Assembly (NCBI RefSeq): GCF_001723305.1
Contig: NZ_LPWF01000004.1
Location: forward strand, 1-64,000
DNA length: 64,000 nucleotides
Direction: 5' to 3'
From: Methyloceanibacter superfactus
Lineage (GTDB): Bacteria; Pseudomonadota; Alphaproteobacteria; Rhizobiales; Methyloligellaceae
Numbering within the stretch: position 1 is the stretch's first letter; each line of letters starts with the position of its first letter. The notes beneath the pieces were generated by a model that was not told the DNA's origin, made no database searches, and worked only from the letters and a program-made list of their open reading frames with translations. The position numbers and the translations under genes are program-made. This document shows, one piece after another, positions 8,617 to 18,791 of this stretch.

Positions 8617-9621
8617 ATGGAAGCGTTCGTCGCAGACCTCGACCTGCAATCGGGTGCGTCCTTGCCGGATGCGCGCCTCGTCTATCAGACCTACGGCACG
8701 CTGAATGCCGACCGCTCCAATGCGATCCTGTTTCCCACCCGGTTCGGCGGCACGCATGAGCAAAATGAGTGGCTGATCAACGAGGGCATGGCGCTCGACC
8801 CTAAGCGCTATTTCATTATCGTGCCAAACATGCTCGGCAACGGCGTGTCCTCGTCCCCGTCCAACACGCCCGACCCTCACGGGCGCGGCGCCTTTCCCGA
8901 CATCACCATCTACGACAATGTCCGCTTCCAGCACCGGCTCATCACCGAGGCGCTGAACATTGAGCGGTTCGCCATGGTGGTCGGCTGGTCCATGGGGGCC
9001 CAGCAGAGCTTTCAGTGGGCGGCGCTCTATCCCGATATGGTGCCGCGGCTCGCGTGCCTATGCGGCACGGCGAAGACGGCCGAGCATAACCGCGTTTTCC
9101 TGGAGGCATTGCGCGCGGCGATCGTCGCCGACGGGGCGTTCGCGGACGGCTTCTACGAGGCGCCGCCGCTCGGGGGTTTGCGGGCGGTGGGACGCATCTA
9201 TGCGGGCTGGGCCTATTCGCAAGACTGGTATCGCGCCCGTGGCTATCAAGCGCTCGGCTTTCAGACCTTGGACGAATATCTCACGGGCTATTGGGACGCG
9301 CTCTACGAGCAGCGCGACGCCAACAATCTGATGGCCATGACGTGGACGTGGATCCACAACGACATCAGCGCCAACGCGGTGTTCGACGGCGACCTTGAGG
9401 CCGCACTCGGCGCCATCACGGCGCGTACCCTGCTCATGCCGTGCATGACGGACCTATATTTCCGGACGGCCGACAACGAGGCGGAACTCCAGCACCTCAA
9501 GGACGGCCGCCTCGTCGAGATCCCTTCCTATTGGGGGCATATGTCGGCCGCGGGCCAGAATGAGGCGGATACGCAGTTCATCGACGCCCAGTTGAAAGCG
9601 CTCCTCGCTGAAGAGGCTTGA
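8617..9621 (+). CDS. MetX-like alpha/beta hydrolase (homoserine O-acyltransferase family)
   Basis: The 334-residue protein has the alpha/beta hydrolase fold of homoserine acetyltransferases: an N-terminal strand region with LVYQTYGTLN, the nucleophile elbow VVGWSMGAQQSFQWA (GxSxG at about residue 126), and a C-terminal catalytic His in SYWGHMSAAG. A GGGGAG ribosome site precedes the ATG. True MetX enzymes usually sit next to metW; here the neighbour is glnT. Several annotated MetX-like proteins have other acyl or amide substrates. In this operon an amidase or thioesterase step on a gamma-glutamyl intermediate is possible, but that is speculative. Confidence 0.8.
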   Translation: MEAFVADLDLQSGASLPDARLVYQTYGTLNADRSNAILFPTRFGGTHEQNEWLINEGMALDPKRYFIIVPNMLGNGVSSSPSNTPDPHGRGAFPDITIYDNVRFQHRLITEALNIERFAMVVGWSMGAQQSFQWAALYPDMVPRLACLCGTAKTAEHNRVFLEALRAAIVADGAFADGFYEAPPLGGLRAVGRIYAGWAYSQDWYRARGYQALGFQTLDEYLTGYWDALYEQRDANNLMAMTWTWIHNDISANAVFDGDLEAALGAITARTLLMPCMTDLYFRTADNEAELQHLKDGRLVEIPSYWGHMSAAGQNEADTQFIDAQLKALLAEEA

Positions 9622-9837
9622 GCCTGGCGCGGACTCTATTGTCCCGGGCTTCAGCATTAACGCCGGAATGCGTTCAAATCCCCGAGAACTGGCCCCGGAC
9701 CGAGGGCCAAGATCTAGCCCGGGCCACTTTCTCACTTTAGATTGAGCCCTCACCGGTTCAGTCCGCTCCTTAGCTTCTGTGACGGTGGTGCTTTTTCGGA
9801 ATTGCCTCGAACGAGATGCCGGAGCCGCAAACCCGTG

Positions 9838-10945
9838 ATGGATGTGAACCGAGAGACCTCTTCGCCGCCCCCGCGACGAACGCGCTGGGGCATGTGTCTC
9901 GGCCTGTTCGTGGCGGCCCTGGCGTATCCCGGCGCTCCGTCGAAGCACAGGCCGTCCCGCCGGTGGAGACGGACGTGGTGCGAGAAGCGCCCGTCATCCG
10001 CAAGCTCGAATTATCGGGCACCGTCACCTCGCCGCATGCCGCGCAGATCTCGACGTCCGTTGAGGGGCTGGTGAGCGCCGTGCATTTCGACAACGGCGCA
10101 GAGGTCAAGCGCGGCGATCTCCTGCTGGAGCTCGATTCCGAATTGGAGGAAGCGGCCCATGCGCAAGCTGAGGCCCGCGCCGCCCAGGCCGCGGCCGAGG
10201 TCAAGGACGCCGAGCGCCGCCTGCGGATCGCCGAGAGCCTGGCCAAGCGCAATTACGGGCCGCAGAACGCGGTGGAGGCGGGACAGGCCGAGGTCGAGAT
10301 CGACGGCGCCACTTATGACAGCTTCATGGCCGAGCAGAAGCGCCACGCCGCGATTCTGGCGCGCCACAAATTGCCGGCGCCCTTCGACGGCGTCATCTCC
10401 AAGCGCATGGTCGAGGTAGGCCAATGGGTCGAGCCGGGCACACCCGTGTTCGAGCTTGTGGCCATGCGCGCCTTCCGCATCGACGTACCGGTGCCGCAGG
10501 ACTATTACGCGCGCTTGCGCGAAGGCGCCTCAGTATCGGTGGCACTCGACTCGCTGCCGGGCGAGGTCGTCCCGGCCAAGATTGGCGCGCTCATTCCGGT
10601 AAGCGATCCCGACGCCAGGACCTTCACCTTGCGCGTCCTGCCCCAGCGTGACGACATTCCGATCATGCCCGGCATGTCGGCACGGGTGATGATCAATCTC
10701 GATACCGGAAAGCGGGACCTCGTGGTCAGCCGCGACGCCTGATCCGCTATCCGGATGGCCGCATCACCGTGTGGGTGATCGAGAACGACGGCGACGCGAT
10801 GAGCGTCACTGAGAAGAGGATCGAGATCGGGCTTGCCTTCGATGGCATGGTCCAGGTGCGCTCCGGGTTGAAGGACGGCGACCGCGTCGTGGTGCGCGGC
10901 AACGAGTCCTTGCGCGAGGGCCAGACGGTCCGGCTTGCCAGCTGA
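9838..10945 (+). CDS. RND efflux periplasmic adaptor (HlyD/MFP family), frameshifted
   Basis: Reading across frames gives a membrane-fusion protein of about 365 residues. The first frame holds MDVNRETSSPPPRRTRWG and a hydrophobic anchor (GMCLGLFVAALAYPG). After a shift near 9945-9960 the second frame carries the lipoyl hairpin (STSVEGLVSAVHFDNGAEVK), a coiled coil rich in Ala/Glu, and KLPAPFDGVISKRMVEVGQWV. A second shift just before 10742 restores the C-terminal membrane-proximal domain ending RLAS at 10945. The protein would connect the inner-membrane pump encoded next to an outer-membrane channel, which is not in the window. Both shifts look like single-base errors. Confidence 0.8.
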
Positions 10946-10973
10946 TGCGCGAAGCCGAGACATCCGAGGTGGA

Positions 10974-13900
10974 ATGCTCGAGAAGATAGTGAAGCACGGA
11001 ACGTTGGTGACGGTTGTCACGCTCATCGTGTGCGTGCTCGGCATCGTCGCCGCGTTCCGCATCCCCGTGCAGATGATCCCCGACCTCGAAGTGCGCACGG
11101 TCACGGTACAGACGCGCTGGCCTGGGGCCACGCCGCAAGACGTCGAAAAAGAGATCGTCATCGAGCAGGAGGAGTATCTTCGCTCGATCCCGAGCCTGGA
11201 GCGCATCATATCCCGCGCCGAGAGCGGCAGCGCCCGGATCGAGCTCGAGTTCCCCTACAATATCGATCTCAATGAGACGATGATCCGCATCAACAATGCG
11301 TTGAGCCAGGTTCCGTCCTATCCCGAAAATGTCGACCAGCCGCGCATCTTCGCGAGCTCGTTCAGCGCCAACTCTTTCATGTATTTCCGCGTGTCGCCGC
11401 TGCCGGGCAATCCTCGCGAACTCGACATGGATATGATGCGGGATTTCGTCGACGACAATGTCCGGGCGCGGCTCGAAAGCGTGACCGACGTGTCAAATGT
11501 CCGTATCGGGGGCGGCGCAGAGAAGCAGATCCAGATCCTGTTCGATCCCGCGGCGCTGGCCGAAAGGAAATTGTCGCTCACGGACGTTCGGCGCGCGGTG
11601 TCCAATCGCAACCGGGACACCTCCGGCGGCGAGATCGAGAGCGGCAAGCGTCGCTACCTCCTGCGCACGATCGGCCGTTTCGACGATCCAGACTCGCTGA
11701 AGGAGCTGATTATTGCCCGGCGCGGCGGAACGATCATCCGGCTCGAGGACGTCGCCGATGTCAGGCTCGGGCACTTCGAGATCTATACGCGCGCCTATGT
11801 GAACGACCGGCCCATCATCTTCCTGTCGATCAGGCGCGAGGCCGGCTCCAATGTCATCGCCATTAAAGAGGCGGTCATGAAGGAGGCCGAGGCAATCAAT
11901 CGCGAGGTGCTGGGCCCGGCAGGCATGGAGCTCGAACTCACGGCCGACGACGTCAACTATGTCGAGGCGTCGATCCGCAATGTATGGACCAATCTCGCCA
12001 TCGGCGCGGTGCTGGCGACGCTGGTCATGTTTCTGTTCCTACGCTCGGTGAAAGCGACGGTCGTCGGCGTCATCGGCATTCCCATCTGCACGATTGCCGC
12101 GTTCATCGGACTCATGCTGGCGGGCCGTACCGTCAATGTCATCTCGCTGGCGGGCGTGGCGTTTGCCATCGGCATGACCCTGGACAACACCATCGTCGTC
12201 CTGGAGAGCATCGATTTAGAGCGAAGGCGCGGCCTCGGACGGCTCAAAGGTGCCATCGAAGGCGTGCGCAAGGTATGGGCCGCCGTGCTGGCCTCGACGC
12301 TGACCACCGTGCTGGTGTTCATTCCCATAGTGTTTATTCACGAGGAGGCTGGTCAGCTTTACTCGGACATCGCCATTGCCGTCTCCGCCTCCATTCTCGC
12401 CTCCATGATCGTGGCCATCACCGTGGTCCCGACCGCAGCGGCGCATTTCGACCTGACGCCACAGGATAATCTGGCGGTCGACCGCGCCGACGGCGCCATC
12501 GTCAAAGCCGTGGGCTGGCTGATGACCGGGTGGTTCCGGCGACTCGTCTGCATTCTCGGCGCCGCGGGCGCGAGTGCTGCGGTGATCCTGCTGCTGACGC
12601 CCCCGGCCGAATATCTTCCAGAGGGTGAGGAGCCCAAGATGTTCGCCCGGCTGAACGCGCCGCCCGGCTACAATCTGGACACGATTTCGGAGATCGGCTC
12701 GGACCTGCAAGATTGGCTGATGCCTTTCGTCAAGGACGATCCCGAGCGGTTCCGGCGCGGCGAAACGGAGGTGCCGGCGATCAAATATTTCTTCCTGATG
12801 ATGGAGGCCGACGGCCTGCGCATTATCGCCGAGACGATCGACCCCGGTGACATCAATGCGCTGATGAAGGTCGTCGGCAAGAGATATCAGACCTATGCCG
12901 GTATGCGCGCCTTCGTATCGCGCGGCTCGATTATCACCAGCAATGACGGCGGCACGCGCAGCGTTAGCCTCGATATTTCGGGGCGGCGGCTCGAGGACGT
13001 CTATAACGTGGCCTCGGCGGCTTATCGCCGGGCCGGCGAGATCTTTGACGATCCGAGAATCCAGGCCGACCCGCCGACGCTGACCCTGTCGCAGCCGCTG
13101 ATCGAGGTGCGTCCCAAATGGGAGCGTGCGGCAGAACTGGGCATGACCGCGGACGATGTCGGCTTCACCGTGGCCGCGCTCACGGACGGCGCCTACGTTG
13201 GCGAGTTCTTCCGCGACGACGAGAAAATCGACATCTATTTCTACACCAAGGACGCGTTGCGCACCGAGCTCGATACCCTTGGACAGATGCCGGTCTATAC
13301 GCCGCAAGGCGCCATAGTGCCGCTCTCGGCAGTGGCGGAGATCAAGGAGACGGTCGACACCAGCTCCATCAGACGCATCAACGGCAAGCGGACCGTGACG
13401 CTCAATATCATTCCGCCGGACAATGTCGCGCTGGAGACCGGGGTGGAGATCGTTCGCAACCAACTCGTCGATCATATGCGGCGAAGCGGCGAGGTTCCTT
13501 TCGACGTCGGCATGACCATCACCGGCGCCTCCGATCAGCTCGATGCGACGCGCAGCGCCCTTGCCAGCAATTACATCGTGGCGGTGATCATCATTTATCT
13601 GCTGCTCGTCGCCATCTTCACCAACTGGGGCTATCCGCTGTTGATCATGACCACCATTCCACTCGGTGTCGCCGGCGGGCTCGTAGGGCTGGCGCTGATG
13701 AACGCGGTGGGTGCTGTCCTGCCGCGCTTCGGGCTCGATCCGATCATCCAGCCCTTCGACATGATCACCATGCTGGGCTTCCTGATCCTCATGGGAACCG
13801 TGGTGAACAACCCGATCCTGATCGTCGACCGCGCGCTCTATAACGTGCGCGAGATGGGACTCGATGCGGCGGCGGCGGTGATGGAGGCGGTGTCGTCACG

Positions 13901-14153
13901 GCTCAGACCGATCGCAATGTCCACGGTGACGACCATTTGCGGCCTGGCGCCGCTCGTGTTCATCCCCGGTGCCGGCACGGAGCTTTATCGCGGCGTCGGC
14001 GCCATCGTCCTGTTCGGTATCTTGGGCACGGCGGTGATCACGCTCACCTTCCTACCGGCGCTGTCCATCGCCGTGTTGCGCGCCGCGGGCTACGCGGCCA
14101 GGCCAGCCGGTAAATCGTCGGACATGGCTCCCTCGCCCGCGCCCGGCGAGTGA
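10974..14153 (+). CDS. RND-family efflux transporter
   Basis: This is a full-length inner-membrane RND pump of about 1059 residues with the usual two-fold layout: a first transmembrane helix (VTVVTLIVCVLGIVAAF), a large periplasmic loop, a helix bundle near residues 340-540, and a repeated second half. FRIPVQMIPDLEVRTVTVQT is the classic post-TM1 motif. GMTLDNTIVVLESIDLERRR in the fourth helix carries the acidic residue typical of proton-relay RND transporters. The start at 10974 follows a GAGGTGG; the in-frame ATG at 10935 overlaps the adaptor gene. It resembles the hydrophobe/amphiphile branch; the substrate is unknown. No outer-membrane factor is adjacent. Confidence 0.9.
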   Translation: MLEKIVKHGTLVTVVTLIVCVLGIVAAFRIPVQMIPDLEVRTVTVQTRWPGATPQDVEKEIVIEQEEYLRSIPSLERIISRAESGSARIELEFPYNIDLNETMIRINNALSQVPSYPENVDQPRIFASSFSANSFMYFRVSPLPGNPRELDMDMMRDFVDDNVRARLESVTDVSNVRIGGGAEKQIQILFDPAALAERKLSLTDVRRAVSNRNRDTSGGEIESGKRRYLLRTIGRFDDPDSLKELIIARRGGTIIRLEDVADVRLGHFEIYTRAYVNDRPIIFLSIRREAGSNVIAIKEAVMKEAEAINREVLGPAGMELELTADDVNYVEASIRNVWTNLAIGAVLATLVMFLFLRSVKATVVGVIGIPICTIAAFIGLMLAGRTVNVISLAGVAFAIGMTLDNTIVVLESIDLERRRGLGRLKGAIEGVRKVWAAVLASTLTTVLVFIPIVFIHEEAGQLYSDIAIAVSASILASMIVAITVVPTAAAHFDLTPQDNLAVDRADGAIVKAVGWLMTGWFRRLVCILGAAGASAAVILLLTPPAEYLPEGEEPKMFARLNAPPGYNLDTISEIGSDLQDWLMPFVKDDPERFRRGETEVPAIKYFFLMMEADGLRIIAETIDPGDINALMKVVGKRYQTYAGMRAFVSRGSIITSNDGGTRSVSLDISGRRLEDVYNVASAAYRRAGEIFDDPRIQADPPTLTLSQPLIEVRPKWERAAELGMTADDVGFTVAALTDGAYVGEFFRDDEKIDIYFYTKDALRTELDTLGQMPVYTPQGAIVPLSAVAEIKETVDTSSIRRINGKRTVTLNIIPPDNVALETGVEIVRNQLVDHMRRSGEVPFDVGMTITGASDQLDATRSALASNYIVAVIIIYLLLVAIFTNWGYPLLIMTTIPLGVAGGLVGLALMNAVGAVLPRFGLDPIIQPFDMITMLGFLILMGTVVNNPILIVDRALYNVREMGLDAAAAVMEAVSSRLRPIAMSTVTTICGLAPLVFIPGAGTELYRGVGAIVLFGILGTAVITLTFLPALSIAVLRAAGYAARPAGKSSDMAPSPAPGE

Positions 14154-14219
14154 CGGTCAGGTCAACCCGACCCGAGTTCCGGGACCAGTTGCTTCGGCAG
14201 CACAGAGTTGGTGGGGAAA

Positions 14220-14296
14220 TGGCGCGCCCGAAAGGATTCGAACCTCTGACCCCCAGATTCGTAGTCTGGTGCTCTATCCAGCTGAGCTACGGGCGC
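14220..14296 (-). tRNA. tRNA-Arg (ACG anticodon)
   Basis: The minus strand reads GCGCCCGTAGCTCAGCTGG at the 5' end and folds as a cloverleaf. The acceptor stem pairs GCGCCCG with CGGGCGC. The anticodon stem CCAGA/TCTGG closes the loop CTACGAA with anticodon ACG. The T arm contains GGTTCGAATCC. The 3' GCCA appears encoded. It lies between the RND pump and a lipoprotein gene, with no integrase nearby. Confidence 0.95.
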
Positions 14297-14505
14297 GTCT
14301 GCCGATCGCTCCGCTACATCAGGGAGTGGGACAGGCAGGGGGCCTACCTAATACCTCGGACGACCGAAGGCAAGACTGACAAAGGCCTGCCGGGCGCGGT
14401 CAAACCGACGCGCGGACTTGAAAACATTGGAAGACTTGGGAACCTTGGCCGAATCGAAACAGTTTTCGAGTATGTTGCGCCGACAACCATTAGGGAGAAG
14501 CACCC

Positions 14506-14853
14506 ATGCACCGCTTTACGAGCTACGCCTCAGCCGTTCTTTTCGCCGCCGTTCTCGCCCTCGGCCTGGCGAGCTGCGATGGGGCAAACAGCGCCTTCGC
14601 CGGCAAATATGAGACCACGGATACTCAAGGTCAGCCCATGACCATCACCCTGTCCGAGGACGGGGCGGCGTCTGGTAGCCGCGCCGAGGAGACCCTGAAG
14701 GGCTCATGGAAAGAGGAAGGCGACGGCGTGATGGTGACATGGTCCGACGATTGGGCCACCAAGATCACCAAGGACGGCGATAAATACACCAAGACCGCCT
14801 ATAAGGGCGGGACCGCCGATGGCGAGCCTGTGGCCGCCAAGAAGGTCGAGTAA
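14506..14853 (+). CDS. Small lipoprotein of unknown function
   Basis: The 115-residue product has a lipoprotein signal peptide: MHRFTSYA, a hydrophobic stretch and the lipobox LASC at about residues 22-25, so it should be lipidated and anchored in the envelope. The mature part is acidic and lysine-rich with GKYETTDTQGQPMTITLSED, LKGSWKEEGDGVMVTW and repeated Lys-Asp-Gly turns, suggesting a small beta-strand domain. I do not recognise the family. It converges with the histidine kinase gene, only 13 bases separating the stops. Confidence 0.75.
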   Translation: MHRFTSYASAVLFAAVLALGLASCDGANSAFAGKYETTDTQGQPMTITLSEDGAASGSRAEETLKGSWKEEGDGVMVTWSDDWATKITKDGDKYTKTAYKGGTADGEPVAAKKVE

Positions 14854-14866
14854 CGACGCCAGGCTC

Positions 14867-16323
14867 TTACGCGCGGCGCTGCCTTGCCCGTTCCAACTCG
14901 ACGACCACGTCGGGAATGGTGACGCGGAAGGTGGCGCCGCCGTCGTCCGGAGAAGCTCGATCTGCCCACCATGCGCCTGAACCAGTTCGGCGGCGATGGC
15001 GAGCCCAAGACCTGAGCCCCCTTTGCGCGAAACCGTCTGAAACGCCTGGAACAGTCGAGCGCGTGCCTGTTCCGGCACGCCCGGCCCCGTATCGGCGACG
15101 TCGATGATGGCTACGGTGCCTTCACGGCGCGCCACGACTATGATCTCGCCAGCGCGGCCGCCATCGCTGTCCAATGCCTGCACGGCGTTGCGGCAAAGAT
15201 TGCTCAGCACCCGATAGAGCTGGTCCCGGTCGGCGTCGACCTCGAGCGCGTCCTCGATGTCGAGGCTCCAGCCGATATGATCGTCGCGCGGAAGGCCAAG
15301 GCTGTCGCCAATCTCGCTCACCAGCGGGGCAAGCTCAAAGCGCTTGCGCCGCGGCGGCGATTCCTGCGCCTGGCCGAAATCGAGCGTATGGACGCAAAGC
15401 CGGATGGCGCGGTCGAGCGAGACGATCAGCTTAGGCACGAGCCGCTGCACGGTCGGGTCCTTGACCGCAGCCAAGCGGTCGGAGAGGAGCTGGGCGCTCG
15501 ACAGCATATTGCGCAAGTCGTGGCTGATCTTGCTCACGGCCAGTCCCCACGCCGCAAGCCGCGTCTTCTGCGACAACGTCTCCGACAGCTCATGCTGCAT
15601 GGCGGAGAGCTCGCGCTCGGCGGTGCCGATCTCGTCGCGGCGCGACGACGGCGCGATGATCCTGGTCGGATCCTCGGGCTGTTCGGCGAAGCGCACCATG
15701 TTCCAAGTGAGCTTGGTTGGGTTCCAGAGCGCGTCGAGCGCGAGGTAGACGAGCGTGGCGGTGATGATCGAGATGAGGATCGACAGGCCCAAAATGTCGA
15801 GCCCATAGCGGATCATCGCCGTCTTCAGTGGCCCCTCGCCCATGACCACGTCGATGGTCTCGCCAGGATTGAAGCCCGGCTCGCCGACGACGCGGATGAC
15901 GCGATCGTCGGGGGCGACATAGACCATGAGCGCGTCGGTGATGAGGCTGAGCCACGAGGCATCGCGGAGATCGAAAGAGGCGCCGATCTCGGTCGGCATG
16001 TCCATCTCGATGATGAGCACCCGCGAGTTCGCCCGCTTCACCGCAATGGCCTTCACCTTGGCGCTGTCGAGCAGTTTGTCACGCAGCGTGGCGGGAAGCT
16101 CGCCGCCCGGCGCCGCCTCGGCCGCCAGCGACGCGATCTGCGCCGCGGCCAGCCGCTCCATCAGCCATTGACGGCGGAAATTCGAGACCGAAGGCACGAA
16201 GACAAACACCTCCGCCACCATGACGAAGAGAATGGTGAGCAGCAGGAGCTTGGCCGACAGTCCCGGCACATAGCGGGACAGATGCTCGGCCGCCGGTCCT
16301 TTATTTGGAGCCTGGTCGTTCAC
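14867..16323 (-). CDS. Orphan sensor histidine kinase, frameshifted at the C-terminus
   Basis: The protein of about 485 residues has two transmembrane helices (LSAKLLLLTILFVMVAEVFV and LGLSILISIITATLVYLAL) flanking a periplasmic sensor region, then a HAMP-like linker and a kinase core. The H box is KISHDLRNML, followed by the N box LCRNAVQALD, DTGPGVP and GGSGLGLAIAAELVQAHGG. Near 14950 a single-base loss shifts the frame; repairing it gives a natural end (TFRVTIPDVVVELE...) at 14867. The GTG at 16323 (VNDQAPNKGP) is chosen, since the longer reading begins with TTG and has no ribosome site. No response regulator is adjacent, so the partner and signal are unknown. Confidence 0.82.
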
Positions 16324-16427
16324 GTCAGGACGCTCGCAAAAAGCCACTTCGGAGCCTAGGGCGCCAAGTCTAGCGCCCAAGCCCTAATTCTAGCCGAAAA
16401 TCAGGCGTTTTTCCGCAAATCTGACGG

Positions 16428-17852
16428 TCAGCCCAAGCGGCGCAGCAAGCCGATGACGGTGCGCAGCCAGCCCTTGGTCAGCGTGGGCTGATAATAGGCG
16501 TAAGCCACCTTTTTCGAGAGCTCCGACAGAGTCGGATAGGGCAGCACCAGCGAGATCAGGTCGCCGATCCGGATATCCTTGGCCATGGCCACGATCCAGA
16601 GCTGGAGCATCTCGCCGGCTTCCGCGCCGACGATGGTGACGCCGAGGATGGTGCCGTCCTTCTTGGTAATGACCTTGATGAAGCCTTCGGTCTGACGCTC
16701 GCACTGGGCACGGTCGTTGTCGGAATACGGCGCGCGGAAGATGCGGATGCGCCGGTACTGCTTATGCGCCTCGGCCTCGGTGAGACCGACCTGGGCAAGC
16801 TCGGGATCGGTGTAGATGACCCGGGGAATATTCGCCGCGCTCACGTCGGGCTTGAGCCGGAACAGCGCATTCCTGATGACGATGCCGGCGTGGTAGTTGG
16901 CGAGATGGGTGAACTGCGCGCCGCCGACGGCATCGCCGATGGCGTAGACCCGGCGGTTGGTCGTCTTGAGCTGCTCGTTGACCTTGATGCCATCGGCCGT
17001 GTGGGCAATGCCGGCGCGGTCGAGACTGAGCTGCTTCAGGTTCGGTTTGCGCCCTGTGGCGACCAGAAGATGCGAACCCTTAATGATGACGCTCTCGCCG
17101 TCCTTATGAAAATGCACGGCGACGCCTTGCACGGACGGCTCGACGCGCTCCACCCGCGTGTTGGGGTAGAGCACGACCTCGGTATCCTCGAGCCGCTTGA
17201 GCAGCACCTTGGCCGCTTCCGGATCCTCATGGGCGAGGAAATCGGCCGTGTCGAAAATGGTGACGTGGGAGCCGAGCATGCGATTGGCTTGGCCGAGCTC
17301 AAGCCCGATCGGGCCGCCACCCAGCACGATCAGATGCTGAATACGCTCGCTGACGTCGAAGATGGTCTCGTTGGTGAGATACGGAACCTCGTCGAGCCCC
17401 GGGATCGAGGGGATCGTGGGCGAGGAGCCAGTGGCGATGACAAAGCGGCGGGCGCGCACCAAGACCCGGCCGGCCTCCACGGTAAACTTGTCGAGAAAGT
17501 TCGCCTGCGCCTGGATCACGCGGACGCCGAGCCCGGTGAAGCGCTCGACACTATCGTTCGGCGCGATGGCGGCAATGGCGCCATGCACGTGATCGTGGAC
17601 GCCGCGATGGTCGATCTGCGCTTCGAGGACCTCGATGCCGAAGGTGGCCGCGGTGCGCACCGCATCGGCGCGTTTGCCGGCCGCGAGCAGCGCCTTGGAG
17701 GGAACACAGCCATAGTTGAGGCAATCGCCCCCCATGAGGCCCTTCTCAATGAGCACGACCGGCACGCCGAACTGCGCCGCCGCCGCCGCCACCGAAAGGC
17801 CCCCTGAGCCCGCGCCAATGACGCAGAGGTCGGGCTTCAGCACCTCTTCCAT
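16428..17852 (-). CDS. MerA/Lpd-like pyridine nucleotide-disulfide oxidoreductase
   Basis: The 474-residue flavoprotein contains the FAD-binding motif CVIGAGSGGLSVA, the redox-active pair in GGDCLNYGCVPSKAL, an NAD(P)H-binding VLGGGPIGLELG, and YAIGDAVGG. The usual C-terminal HPT catalytic motif of dihydrolipoamide dehydrogenases reads YPTLSE here, so the active-site His is replaced by Tyr. No merP/T genes or C-terminal vicinal Cys pair are present, so mercury reduction is unlikely. It lies 25 bp before the TVP38 gene on the same strand order, a pairing seen repeatedly in bacteria. The electron acceptor is unknown. Confidence 0.85.
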   Translation of the reverse strand: MEEVLKPDLCVIGAGSGGLSVAAAAAQFGVPVVLIEKGLMGGDCLNYGCVPSKALLAAGKRADAVRTAATFGIEVLEAQIDHRGVHDHVHGAIAAIAPNDSVERFTGLGVRVIQAQANFLDKFTVEAGRVLVRARRFVIATGSSPTIPSIPGLDEVPYLTNETIFDVSERIQHLIVLGGGPIGLELGQANRMLGSHVTIFDTADFLAHEDPEAAKVLLKRLEDTEVVLYPNTRVERVEPSVQGVAVHFHKDGESVIIKGSHLLVATGRKPNLKQLSLDRAGIAHTADGIKVNEQLKTTNRRVYAIGDAVGGAQFTHLANYHAGIVIRNALFRLKPDVSAANIPRVIYTDPELAQVGLTEAEAHKQYRRIRIFRAPYSDNDRAQCERQTEGFIKVITKKDGTILGVTIVGAEAGEMLQLWIVAMAKDIRIGDLISLVLPYPTLSELSKKVAYAYYQPTLTKGWLRTVIGLLRRLG

Positions 17853-17877
17853 AATCGTCTAGCCCCCCATAACCGCT

Positions 17878-18666
17878 TCAGGCCGCCCGGCGCCGGAACC
17901 ATTTTAACCCCACCGGAATGAGCGACACGAGGCCCAGCGCCACCAATCCAGCAATAAGCTCAGGCGTCAGCAATGCACTCGGATCGAGCCCTGACGGACA
18001 CGACTCTTGAGCCCCCTCGCCCATCTTTGCAAGGCAGGATTGGTGGGCAGATTGCTGCGCCTCGATAACGCTGTCGAGACCGTTACCCGCCAGCGCAAAG
18101 GCAAATGTTCCCGGGATAATGCCTAGGAAGGTGGTCACAACATAGGTCGCAAACCCGACGCCGAGAAGACCCGGCGCGAGATTGACCAGCCAAAAAGGAA
18201 AGATCGGCACGAGGCGCAAAAACAGAAGATAGCTGAAGGCGTCCTCGCGAAAGCCCTCGCCGAACCGTTTCAGGGCCGGCCCTGCCCGCGCACGAGCACG
18301 TCCCGCAGCGTGCTCCTGGCGACGAGAAACACCACCGTGGCGCCAAGGGTGGCGCCAATCACCGAGGTCACGCCGCCGATCATCCAGCCAAACAAGAAGC
18401 CGCCGGCGATGGTCAGGACCGCGCCGCCGGGAAGCGACAGGGCCACGGTGATGGCGTAGAGGGCAACAAAGCCGGCGAGCGCCAGCAACAAATGCCCTTG
18501 GATGAGCGCGCGCAGCGCCTCCCGGTTGGCGGCCAAGTGCTCAAGCGTCAGGTAACGGTGCCAGCCCATGGCGAGGATGAAGCGCCGGCGGCCAAGAGCA
18601 GCAGAAGGGCCAGAGGCGCTTCAGCCAGCTCGCGGCGCCGCGCGCCATGTCCGACACGGTATCCAT
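17878..18666 (-). CDS. TVP38/TMEM64 (DedA-like) membrane protein, frameshifted
   Basis: Three overlapping frames together encode an inner-membrane protein of about 260 residues: the start MDTVSDMARGAASWLKRLW at 18666, then YAITVALSLPGGAVLTIAGG and FLFGWMIGGVTSVIGATLGA, then FLRLVPIFPFWLVNLAPGLL and VVTTFLGIIPGTFAFALAG. The R-x-x-P-x-x-P and FLGIIPG patterns are the conserved loops of this family, which is thought to move lipids or solutes. Single-base shifts fall near 18600, 18565 and 18270. It is next to the Lpd-like oxidoreductase and likely co-transcribed ahead of it. Confidence 0.75.
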
Positions 18667-18791
18667 GCTCAAGGGTACTCCTTGGCTGCCCTGAGCCAAG
18701 ACATAGGCAGACACCATAAGCGCCGGAAACGGCCTTTCTCGCCATTGTGATGGACCGTCACCCCGTGTGATGCAAGAAATGGCCTGATTTG

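Noticed and set aside
14220..14296. tRNA-Arg as an integration site
   Set aside because: No integrase, no repeated 3' tRNA fragment and no change in gene character is seen on either side.
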